A stretch of DNA of 10,482 bases, taken from NCBI GenBank assembly GCA_013042825.1, contig JABDPL010000168.1:1-10482 (forward strand), given 5' to 3'. Of the stretch, positions 1 through 5,826 are shown piece after piece (positions within the stretch are counted from its first letter, which is position 1; each line of letters begins with the position of its first letter). The DNA is from Flavobacteriaceae bacterium. GTDB taxonomy: Bacteria > Bacteroidota > Bacteroidia > Flavobacteriales > Flavobacteriaceae. Below the pieces are notes generated by a model. The model was not told the DNA's origin. It saw only the letters and a program-made list of their open reading frames with translations, and made no database searches. The position numbers and the translations under genes were made by a program.

Positions 1-1301
1 TAGTTGGCGCGGTCATGTATTATATGAACTGGCGCCTGGGGATAATCGTAATCTGTACATTGCCGGTTGTGGTTTTTGCCACGAAAATTTTCCAACGCTT
101 TATGAAGCGTGCTTTCGAAGAAGTAAGAAATGAAGTCGCGGCCCTGAATTCTTTTGTGCAGGAGCGCGTTACCGGAATGAAGATCCTTCAGCTATTCACC
201 CGAGAACGTATTGAATACAAGAATTTCAAGGCTATAAATGAGCGACATAAGAAGGCCTGGTTAAAGACCGTTTGGTATAATTCGATCTTTTTTCCGGTTG
301 CCGAATTCTTATCGTCTATAACTCTGGGATTGGTAGTTTGGATCGGGGGCATAAATGTTGTATTCGGAGAGGTTGCCACGGTCGGGGATCTCACAGCGTT
401 TATAATGATGATTCCTATGATGTTCAGGCCGCTCAATCAAATCGCAAATAAATTCAATACCCTGCAGATGGGTATGGTGGCCGCAGATCGTGTATTCGGC
501 GTACTCGATACCGAATCGCATATCGATGATCATGGAACCCGCATAGCCGGTCATTTCAAAGGCCAGGTCAGGTTTAATGATATTCATTTCTCATATGTGA
601 AAGGTGAAGAGGTGTTGAAGGGCTTATCACTCGAGATTAATGCGGGTGAAACGGTAGCCATAGTAGGTTCAACCGGAGCTGGCAAGTCAACCCTGATCAA
701 TATCCTTAACCGGTTTTACGCGACCGATTCGGGTGAGATCACGATTGACGGGACAAATATTGAAGCTTTTACCCTTGATTCCCTTCGGAAACAGATCGCC
801 GTTGTATTACAGGAAGTTTTCTTGTTCGCCGATACAATTTTGAATAACATCACGCTCAACGATCCTGAAATAAATGAAGAGCAGGTAATCGAAGCTGCCA
901 AGAAAATTGGAGTTCATGAATTTATTATGAGATTGCCCAATGGTTATCACTATAATGTGAAGGAACGCGGCGTCATGTTGTCGTCAGGGCAACGCCAGCT
1001 CATATCATTTTTGAGGGCTTATGTTACAGATCCCAGCATCCTGATACTGGATGAGGCAACATCTTCGGTCGATTCCCATTCAGAACAACTTATACAGGAA
1101 GCCACAGACACGATCACCAAAGGGCGGACGTCTATCATTATAGCGCACCGCCTGGCCACGGTTAAAAAGGCCGATAAGATCATCGTACTCGATAACGGCT
1201 TGATAGTTGAACAGGGCACGCACAAGCAATTGCTGAGGAAAAAGGATGGGTATTACAAAAATCTCTACGAAGTTCAGTTCCTGCAGGAGGAAGTGGCTTA
1301 G
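1..1301 (+). CDS. ABC exporter, fused permease and ATPase, 5' end outside window
   Basis: This is the C-terminal part of an inner-membrane ABC exporter half-transporter of the MsbA/LmrA type, which moves a lipid, peptide or drug outward using ATP. The frame is open from base 3 and carries membrane-domain sequence before the first ATG at base 15, so that ATG is internal. About 430 residues are visible of a family length near 580-600. Counting from the base-15 methionine, transmembrane helices lie near 8-25, 91-110 and 118-137. The nucleotide-binding domain has Walker A GSTGAGKST (218-226), Q-loop Gln266, signature LSSGQ (322-326), Walker B ILILDEA (342-348) with Glu347, D-loop SSVD (350-353) and switch His378. 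All catalytic elements are present; only the signature differs from LSGGQ. The stop overlaps that of the convergent DUF3667 gene. Family assignment is firm; the substrate cannot be told, and a partner half-transporter could lie upstream. Confidence 0.93.
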   Translation, partial: VGAVMYYMNWRLGIIVICTLPVVVFATKIFQRFMKRAFEEVRNEVAALNSFVQERVTGMKILQLFTRERIEYKNFKAINERHKKAWLKTVWYNSIFFPVAEFLSSITLGLVVWIGGINVVFGEVATVGDLTAFIMMIPMMFRPLNQIANKFNTLQMGMVAADRVFGVLDTESHIDDHGTRIAGHFKGQVRFNDIHFSYVKGEEVLKGLSLEINAGETVAIVGSTGAGKSTLINILNRFYATDSGEITIDGTNIEAFTLDSLRKQIAVVLQEVFLFADTILNNITLNDPEINEEQVIEAAKKIGVHEFIMRLPNGYHYNVKERGVMLSSGQRQLISFLRAYVTDPSILILDEATSSVDSHSEQLIQEATDTITKGRTSIIIAHRLATVKKADKIIVLDNGLIVEQGTHKQLLRKKDGYYKNLYEVQFLQEEVA

Positions 1302-2086
1302 TTCTGCGGCGGTGTGAAATCAGCAGGATCAAACCCGCCAAATACAAATAGCAATATTCCGATTATTATAGATATACCAATATAGAAGAACAGGAAGATC
1401 AACAGGAATAATAAGGTTTTTTTGATAATTCCGAAGAGGCTCAATTCGAATACCTGTTTCAGTATGTAACAGTGATATAATACCATCATAATGTTAAATG
1501 TCATCCCCCACGCCAGGTAATAGTCCGGAAAAGCAATGACCATTACGATTGAGATCAATGAGGAGATGATAGCACTGATTGACATCGTGTACAGATAGAT
1601 CACCACATGTTCGGTGTAATTATAGCCGTTTCTTAAGAATACCAGCCTTGATATAAACGCCATAGCCGGGATAAGGAAAAAATAGAACAGCGAGTTATAA
1701 TCCATTAAGAACTCAGTTATTTTCCTGGTCACTTCCTGGGTTCCTTCCCCAGAATAAATACCAGACATATCCATTACATCAGGGTAGAACTTCTGTACAA
1801 AGAAAATGTAGAGTCCTGAAATGGTAAGCGATATTGCAAAATAACTAATGGGCGAACTGTAGCGTTTCCGGATGCCATTTACATAAGCATGTATCACCTG
1901 TGCGGGTCGCGTGACTAAATGAACGTTGGTTTTTATAAAGGTATTATCATAATTCAGAAAATTTTCCACTATATGGGAGAACAAATTTGCAATAGTTAGC
2001 CGATTGCGTATAACCCTGGCGCCGCAGTTACTGCAGTACTGATGAGCTTTCTCAAATGGATATTGACAATTCTTACAATTATTCAT
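1298..2086 (-). CDS. DUF3667 zinc-ribbon membrane protein, downstream copy
   Basis: The 262-residue product is an inner-membrane protein of unknown function. The N-terminus has a short zinc ribbon with Cys4, Cys7, Cys18 and Cys21. A conserved amphipathic stretch follows (NFLNYDNTFIKT, 42-53; then YVNGIRKRY, 68-76), and about five hydrophobic segments near 80-97, 131-150, 165-187, 193-212 and 222-249. The motif SRLVFLRNGYN (146-156) followed by EHVVI (159-163) and a C-terminal GGFDP (250-254) recur in the neighbouring gene, so the two are paralogues. The start ATG lies 3 bases past the stop of the upstream paralogue, with no Shine-Dalgarno sequence, which suggests translation from a shared mRNA. 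It is the last gene of the minus-strand operon, and its TAA overlaps the TAG of the convergent ABC gene. Membership of DUF3667 is recognised from the zinc ribbon and the YVNGxRKRY and SLT signatures. No reaction or partner is known to me. Confidence 0.88.
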   Translation of the reverse strand: MNNCKNCQYPFEKAHQYCSNCGARVIRNRLTIANLFSHIVENFLNYDNTFIKTNVHLVTRPAQVIHAYVNGIRKRYSSPISYFAISLTISGLYIFFVQKFYPDVMDMSGIYSGEGTQEVTRKITEFLMDYNSLFYFFLIPAMAFISRLVFLRNGYNYTEHVVIYLYTMSISAIISSLISIVMVIAFPDYYLAWGMTFNIMMVLYHCYILKQVFELSLFGIIKKTLLFLLIFLFFYIGISIIIGILLFVFGGFDPADFTPPQN

Positions 2087-2089
2087 GAA

Positions 2090-2866
2090 TTAAATACTTG
2101 ATGGATCAAATTGACCGCTGGCTGTTAAATAGGCGACATAAATCACGATGACTACAAAATAGAATATCAGGAACGCTATCATATAGAGAAAAAAGTAGAG
2201 TATGGTTTTAAGGGCTGCAATACCTATGCTCAAGTCATACAATCGTTTAAAGATAAAGCACATATATAAGGCCAATAGGGGGATCACGATGAAGGATACG
2301 TTTTGATATGGTATGCCGAAGCTCACGATAACAGCTGTAAAAAAGAACCAGAAAATATAAAATTGAGCAGTGGGATAGACATTTATCACCATATGTTCAG
2401 CCAGGTTGTACTTCTTATTTCCCAGGAAAACCAGGCGCGACATCATAGCGGCAAGAGGTGTCAAGGCAATGGTAAGTATACCCTGATAGTCGAAAATAGC
2501 ATCGAAAATTGGTTTAAGGTCGAGTCCCTCGATCCCTTGTGCCTGCTCATTTATTAGTAATTCAGGGAAAAATCGTTTGAGAACGAAGGTCTGAATGGCG
2601 ATCAATGTGAGTGAAATACTCAAATAGCCCAACACATTCACGTACAGTTTCCGGTTCCCCTGAACATAGCTGTTTATGACCCATTCCGGATGTGAGAACA
2701 TATGCCTGAAGGTCTTAAACAGGCGATTATCATAATCCAGGAACTCCGAGAGGAATGCTGAAAAGAACGACTTGACGCTAAGGCGTTTGGGGTTTATCTT
2801 TTCACCGCAAGAGGGGCAAAAATTATCTGCTAGGCCATAGGTCTTATTACATACCCTGCAATTCAC
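2090..2866 (-). CDS. DUF3667 zinc-ribbon membrane protein, upstream copy
   Basis: This 258-residue inner-membrane protein is a paralogue of the next gene downstream. The zinc ribbon uses Cys3, Cys6, Cys17 and Cys20, followed by the conserved EFLDYDNRLFKT (41-52), YVQGNRKLY (67-75) and ISLT (84-87). Roughly five hydrophobic helices follow, near 80-98, 130-148, 165-186, 188-206 and 222-247. The motif SRLVFLGNKKYN (143-154) with AEHMVI (156-161) and C-terminal GQFDP (251-255) match the paralogue. The start is GTG: an in-frame stop lies at 2888-2890, no ATG occurs between it and the first zinc cysteine, and GTG places that cysteine at position 3 as in the paralogue. The gene begins one base after the dacA stop, so translational coupling to dacA is likely. 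Function unknown. The adjacency to the cyclase makes a link to c-di-AMP or envelope stress a fair guess, but nothing in the sequence proves it. Confidence 0.88.
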   Translation of the reverse strand: MNCRVCNKTYGLADNFCPSCGEKINPKRLSVKSFFSAFLSEFLDYDNRLFKTFRHMFSHPEWVINSYVQGNRKLYVNVLGYLSISLTLIAIQTFVLKRFFPELLINEQAQGIEGLDLKPIFDAIFDYQGILTIALTPLAAMMSRLVFLGNKKYNLAEHMVINVYPTAQFYIFWFFFTAVIVSFGIPYQNVSFIVIPLLALYMCFIFKRLYDLSIGIAALKTILYFFLYMIAFLIFYFVVIVIYVAYLTASGQFDPSSI

Positions 2867-2867
2867 C

Positions 2868-3650
2868 TTACTCCAGATCTTTTTTGATTAATTCTTTGAG
2901 CTCATCTGTATTTTCAAACATGATGAACTGCCCATCCTTGACAAAGGAGATAAGCCCGGTTTCTTCTGAGACGACCAGTGCTATGGCATCAGTTCTTTCG
3001 GAAACACCAATGGCAGCCCTGTGGCGCAGACCGAAACGGGCTGGGATATTTTTTTCATTGCTTACGGGAAGGATAACCCTAGTCGCCTTTATAATGTTGT
3101 TTGCAATTATGATGGCACCATCGTGCAACGGACTATTCTTAAAAAAAATACTTTCTATAATAGGTTGGGTTACAGCAATATTCATCTCATCTCCGCTGTT
3201 GGCGAATACATCAAGGCTGTTATTCCGTTCTATTACGATAAGGGCGCCGGTCTTTGTGCTACCCATCTTGGTACATGCATTGATAATAGCTTCATAATCG
3301 GTTTCAGCCAGCCCATCGGTTTTCAAGAATTTTAATTGCTTAAAGAATTTCTTGCGGTTACCTATGTTCGAGGATCCGATCATAAGCAGGAATTTCCTGA
3401 TCTCCTGTTGAAAAACCACGATCAGGGCAAACATTCCAACGTTTATAAACCCGCCAAGAATACTGCTGAAAAGTGTCATTTGCAAGGCCTGGGTAACCTT
3501 GAAGATGAGATAAATAATTACGATACCGACAAAGATATTGATAGCCACCGTACCCTTTACCAGCTTATAGAAATAGTAGAGCAGGATTGCCACCAGGATA
3601 ACATCGATTACATCAACAACGCTGAATTTAAAGGTGTCGAAAATTTCCAA
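2868..3650 (-). CDS. dacA: Diadenylate cyclase, membrane-bound CdaA type
   Basis: The enzyme joins two ATP molecules into the second messenger cyclic di-AMP at the inner face of the cytoplasmic membrane. The 260-residue protein has the CdaA layout: three N-terminal transmembrane helices (about 13-29, 36-52 and 65-82), a short linker, then the DAC domain (about 100-250). Diagnostic motifs are GALIVIER (135-142), LHDGA (175-179, the DGA active-site motif) and GLRHRAAIGVSE (207-218, containing RHR). All key residues are intact. The start is read as TTG: codons upstream are CCC, CTA, CCA and AAG back to an in-frame TAA at 3663-3665, and no ATG precedes the first two helices. The gene sits 31 bases after the lipoprotein gene and one base before the first DUF3667 gene. 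Placement near folP is familiar from Bacteroidota. No ybbR/cdaR or glmM partner, typical of Firmicutes, is seen. Identity is near certain. Confidence 0.96.
   Translation of the reverse strand: MEIFDTFKFSVVDVIDVILVAILLYYFYKLVKGTVAINIFVGIVIIYLIFKVTQALQMTLFSSILGGFINVGMFALIVVFQQEIRKFLLMIGSSNIGNRKKFFKQLKFLKTDGLAETDYEAIINACTKMGSTKTGALIVIERNNSLDVFANSGDEMNIAVTQPIIESIFFKNSPLHDGAIIIANNIIKATRVILPVSNEKNIPARFGLRHRAAIGVSERTDAIALVVSEETGLISFVKDGQFIMFENTDELKELIKKDLE
2871..2874 (-). promoter_or_regulatory. Possible ribosome binding site for the GTG-start DUF3667 gene
   Basis: On the minus strand GGAG ends 4 bases before the GTG start and lies just inside the end of dacA, next to its TAA stop. The spacing is shorter than usual. 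Most genes here have no recognisable Shine-Dalgarno sequence, so this purine patch may help the non-ATG start or may be chance. Confidence 0.3.
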
Positions 3651-3681
3651 GGGTAGTGGCTTTTAGTTTCGCTAAATATAG

Positions 3682-4362
3682 CTATTTATATATAAATTCA
3701 TGATTGGAAATCTGAACCTTATCCTGTGTTAGGGTATCTACAGATGATCGCATATGAATATAATCCTGAAAGTTCATTTCACCATTGATATTCAGATAAA
3801 CCCGGTTGGTGGGTTCATCACTCCTGATAATTGTCAATAAGGTATCTAACCAGCTTTTTCGTGCAGCGCGATGCTCTTTTGCACCCTTAATAATAAGAAT
3901 ATCATCAGTTGTTTCAAAATTCACAATTACTGGAATTTCGGTTGAATCCTGTTCAAATCCCGACAGGAATTCGGCTATTGATCCGCCGTGATACACTGTA
4001 TTTGTAAAGTCTAAAAAGGTCAAATTCTGAAGTTCCGGATTTGAACAACTGAAATAATTCCTGGCTGCCGTATTTTTATGCATGCCATCTCCGTTCCTTT
4101 TTTTATACAGGAATTGTAAATGTGGATAGACCTGGGCCATGTTCAGCCGTTTATCGATATTGACGAGCCAGTTGGTAGTCCCTATCATATTATTCCTGTT
4201 GAATTCGGCAGCGCCGGTATGTTCATCATAGAAAACATAGATGGGGGAAACATCCCTTACTACCGTAATGTCGCTAAGAAAGGATTCAGCTAACTGGACC
4301 TCGCGCTTTTCGCATGATAAGATAAATGCCGTAAGGACCAAAACGAGAATAACGCGTGTCAT
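3682..4362 (-). CDS. Putative small lipoprotein, possibly ExbD-like fold
   Basis: The 226-residue protein begins with Arg3, a hydrophobic stretch (4-15) and the lipobox ILSC with Cys17, which fits cleavage by signal peptidase II and anchoring in the envelope. The mature part is soluble, with no further membrane helix. I do not recognise a named family. The C-terminal half alternates short hydrophobic strands with a helix: PVIVNFE (144-150), DILIIKG (154-160), WLDTLLTII (171-179), RVYLNI (187-192), then DYIHMRSSVDTL (200-211). This resembles the periplasmic domain of ExbD/TolR, but that is inference and no ExbD membrane anchor is present. A cysteine pair, Cys106 in FSCSNP and the lipid-bearing Cys17, are the only cysteines. 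The ATG overlaps the folP TGA as ATGA, implying coupled translation. The gene lies between folP and dacA in one operon. Real gene: likely; function: unknown. Confidence 0.8.
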   Translation of the reverse strand: MTRVILVLVLTAFILSCEKREVQLAESFLSDITVVRDVSPIYVFYDEHTGAAEFNRNNMIGTTNWLVNIDKRLNMAQVYPHLQFLYKKRNGDGMHKNTAARNYFSCSNPELQNLTFLDFTNTVYHGGSIAEFLSGFEQDSTEIPVIVNFETTDDILIIKGAKEHRAARKSWLDTLLTIIRSDEPTNRVYLNINGEMNFQDYIHMRSSVDTLTQDKVQISNHEFIYK

Positions 4363-5183
4363 GAATTCATGGAGTTAAACAGAGTCACAACCTCAACAGC
4401 TTCTTTCACATCATGCACTCTCAGGATATTTGCCCCTTTAGACAGGGCAATGGCATGCAGGGCGGTGCTACCGTTAAGAGCATGCTCAGGATCGGTTTTA
4501 AGGGTTTTGTAGATCATGGATTTTCTCGACAAACCAACCAGCACCGGCATCTCAGTAATTTTCAAAAGGTCGAGTTTTTTCAGCAATTCAAAATTCTGTT
4601 CAATGGTTTTGGCAAAACCGAATCCCGGATCGATTATGATATCTTTTATTTGATGCTGCCTGGCCAGAGCCATGCGTTCAGAAAAATACTTCAATAGGTC
4701 TGATAGCAGGTCCTCATATTCGGTTTTTTCTTGCATATTTTGAGGCTGTCCCTTCATATGCATTATGATATAAGGCACACCCAATTCACCTACTGTGGGT
4801 ATCATCTCCCGATCTAATAAACCACCTGAGATATCGTTAACCATGGCAGCACCGGCGTCAAAACTGGCTTTTGCAACCCCAGACCTGAAGGTGTCGACAG
4901 ATAGTATACAATCTGGAAAATTCTTTATTATGGCATTAACCACGGGTAACACACGATCTAATTCCTCGGTTTCACTCACATCGGCTGCACCCGGCCGGGA
5001 ACTATAACCTCCAACATCTATAAAATCGGCTCCATGTTCCAACATGAGTCCGACCCGGCTTATGATGTCGTCTTCAAATTGAAGCCGGCTGCCTTCAAAA
5101 AAGGAATCAGGTGTGATATTGATTATACCCATGACCCTGGGACTGGATAAATCAATTAATTTCCCCTTACAATTGATCGTCAT
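4359..5183 (-). CDS. folP: Dihydropteroate synthase
   Basis: The cytoplasmic enzyme condenses p-aminobenzoate with dihydropterin pyrophosphate to dihydropteroate in folate biosynthesis, and is the sulfonamide target. The 274-residue protein is a full-length TIM barrel with the expected motifs in order: VMGIINITPDSFFEGS (17-32, with Asn22 and Asp26), DVGGYSSRPGA (56-66), SVDTF (95-99), NDISGG (116-121), MHMKG (141-145), IDPGFGFAK (184-192), GLSRKS (217-222) and LRVHD (254-258). The YSS version of the second loop in place of the common EST is, from memory, usual in Bacteroidota. The ATG at 5183 is the first gene start to the left of the divergent intergenic region; a nearby upstream ATG is out of frame. 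It is the first gene of the five-gene minus-strand operon and its TGA overlaps the ATG of the lipoprotein gene. Confidence 0.97.
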   Translation of the reverse strand: MTINCKGKLIDLSSPRVMGIINITPDSFFEGSRLQFEDDIISRVGLMLEHGADFIDVGGYSSRPGAADVSETEELDRVLPVVNAIIKNFPDCILSVDTFRSGVAKASFDAGAAMVNDISGGLLDREMIPTVGELGVPYIIMHMKGQPQNMQEKTEYEDLLSDLLKYFSERMALARQHQIKDIIIDPGFGFAKTIEQNFELLKKLDLLKITEMPVLVGLSRKSMIYKTLKTDPEHALNGSTALHAIALSKGANILRVHDVKEAVEVVTLFNSMNS

Positions 5184-5213
5184 TAATATGCATTAAAACT
5201 GCTTAAATCAAAG

Positions 5214-5241
5214 ATTTTAAACTTTGAACTTTAAACTTTGA
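5214..5241. repeat. Degenerate 7-bp tandem repeat, about four units
   Basis: Four consecutive heptamers read ATTTTAA (5214-5220), ACTTTGA (5221-5227), ACTTTAA (5228-5234) and ACTTTGA (5235-5241). Seen at the 14-bp scale, TTTAAACTTTGAAC (5216-5229) is followed directly by TTTAAACTTTGACC (5230-5243), 13 of 14 identical. TTTAAA recurs at 5216, 5230 and 5245, and TCAAAG (5208-5213) is inverted with respect to CTTTGA (5222-5227). I recall similar heptamer arrays between genes in Flavobacteriaceae. It may be a simple repeat prone to slippage or a promoter element. Confidence 0.65.
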
Positions 5242-5250
5242 CCGTTTAAA

Positions 5251-5277
5251 AATTTTAAGCGAAATTTACGCAAAATT
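5251..5277. promoter_or_regulatory. Imperfect dyad in the leader of the plus-strand operon
   Basis: AATTTT (5251-5256) and AAAATT (5272-5277) are inverted, and inside them GCG (5259-5261) pairs with CGC (5269-5271) around a 7-base centre, with a two-base bulge on the left arm. The site ends 11 bases before the DUF1599 ATG. It could be an operator or a leader hairpin, but in such AT-rich sequence the outer arms may be chance. Confidence 0.22.
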
Positions 5278-5288
5278 CAAATGAATTA

Positions 5289-5825
5289 ATGCAAAAAACC
5301 TCAGAACAATATGATGAGATCATCTCATCATGTCGCGCTTTATTCAGCAGTAAAATGCAGGATTATGGCAGCGCTTGGAGAATCTTGAGATTGCCTTCAC
5401 TAACCGATCAGATTTTCATTAAAGCCCAGCGCATCAGAAGCCTTCAGGAGAATGAGGTGAGAAAGGTAGATGAAAGTGAAGAAAGCGAGTTTATCGGGAT
5501 AATCAATTACTCCCTGATGGCATTGGTTCAGTTGGATTTAGGCGTGGTTGATCAACCGGACATGAGTGTTGATGAAGCCTTAAAACATTATGACGATAAG
5601 GTTGCGATAACGCGTCAATTGATGCTTGATAAGAATCATGATTATGGCGAAGCCTGGCGTGATATGCGCGTAAGTTCACTTACCGATCTGATCCTTCAGA
5701 AATTACTAAGAGTCAAGCAAATCGAGGATAATGCCGGTAAAACTCTGGTGAGTGAGGGCATCGATGCCAATTACCAGGACATAATAAACTATGCGGTTTT
5801 CGCATTGATTCACCTAAAACACTGA
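5289..5825 (+). CDS. DUF1599 protein with internal duplication
   Basis: This 178-residue soluble, probably all-helical protein belongs to DUF1599, which I recall being renamed nucleotide-modification-associated domain 1; no reaction is established. It is two copies of one unit. Copy A runs about 8-82 and copy B about 101-176, aligning without gaps at an offset of 93 from Tyr8/Tyr101 to Arg48/Arg141. Shared positions include DYGxAWR (25-31; 118-124), SLTD (37-40; 130-133), Lys45/138, Arg48/141 and IINY (71-74; 165-168). The invariant acidic, tryptophan and lysine/arginine residues suggest a ligand site in each copy, loosely like the all-alpha NTP pyrophosphatase (MazG) class; that is inference. 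The ATG at 5289 is used because the one at 5281 meets a stop after one codon. It heads the seven-gene plus-strand operon and ends one base before the DoxX gene. Confidence 0.88.
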   Translation: MQKTSEQYDEIISSCRALFSSKMQDYGSAWRILRLPSLTDQIFIKAQRIRSLQENEVRKVDESEESEFIGIINYSLMALVQLDLGVVDQPDMSVDEALKHYDDKVAITRQLMLDKNHDYGEAWRDMRVSSLTDLILQKLLRVKQIEDNAGKTLVSEGIDANYQDIINYAVFALIHLKH

Positions 5826-5826
5826 T

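Larger units (their letters stand above)
5184..5288. promoter_or_regulatory. Divergent intergenic promoter region
   Basis: This 105-base AT-rich gap separates folP (leftward) from the DUF1599 gene (rightward) and must hold the promoters of both operons, because every other junction in those operons is 31 bases or less. Near matches to the Bacteroidota minus-7 element TAnnTTTG occur on the plus strand as AAACTTTG (5219-5226 and 5233-5240) and on the minus strand as AATCTTTG in the mirrored position near 5208-5215. None is exact, and no convincing TTG at minus-33 lies at the right distance, so individual promoters are not placed. The region also holds a 7-bp tandem repeat and a weak dyad, listed separately. 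Confidence 0.55.

Noticed and set aside
15..17. ATG at base 15 as the true start of the ABC gene
   Set aside because: The frame is open to the window edge with membrane-domain sequence, and the visible part lacks the first helices every half-transporter has.
966..992. LSSGQ in the ABC signature as a sign of a degenerate, inactive ATPase
   Set aside because: From memory this variant is common in Bacteroidota exporters, and Walker A, Walker B glutamate, Q-loop and switch histidine are all intact.
2884..3656. Three plus-strand open frames opposite dacA
   Set aside because: They are fully covered by the cyclase gene with its intact DGA and RHR motifs, and no domain is visible in them.
3673..3680. 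TATATTTA on the minus strand upstream of dacA as an internal promoter element
   Set aside because: It differs from TAnnTTTG at one position and no TTG lies at the expected minus-33 distance. In a 31-base AT-rich gap inside an operon this is weak evidence.
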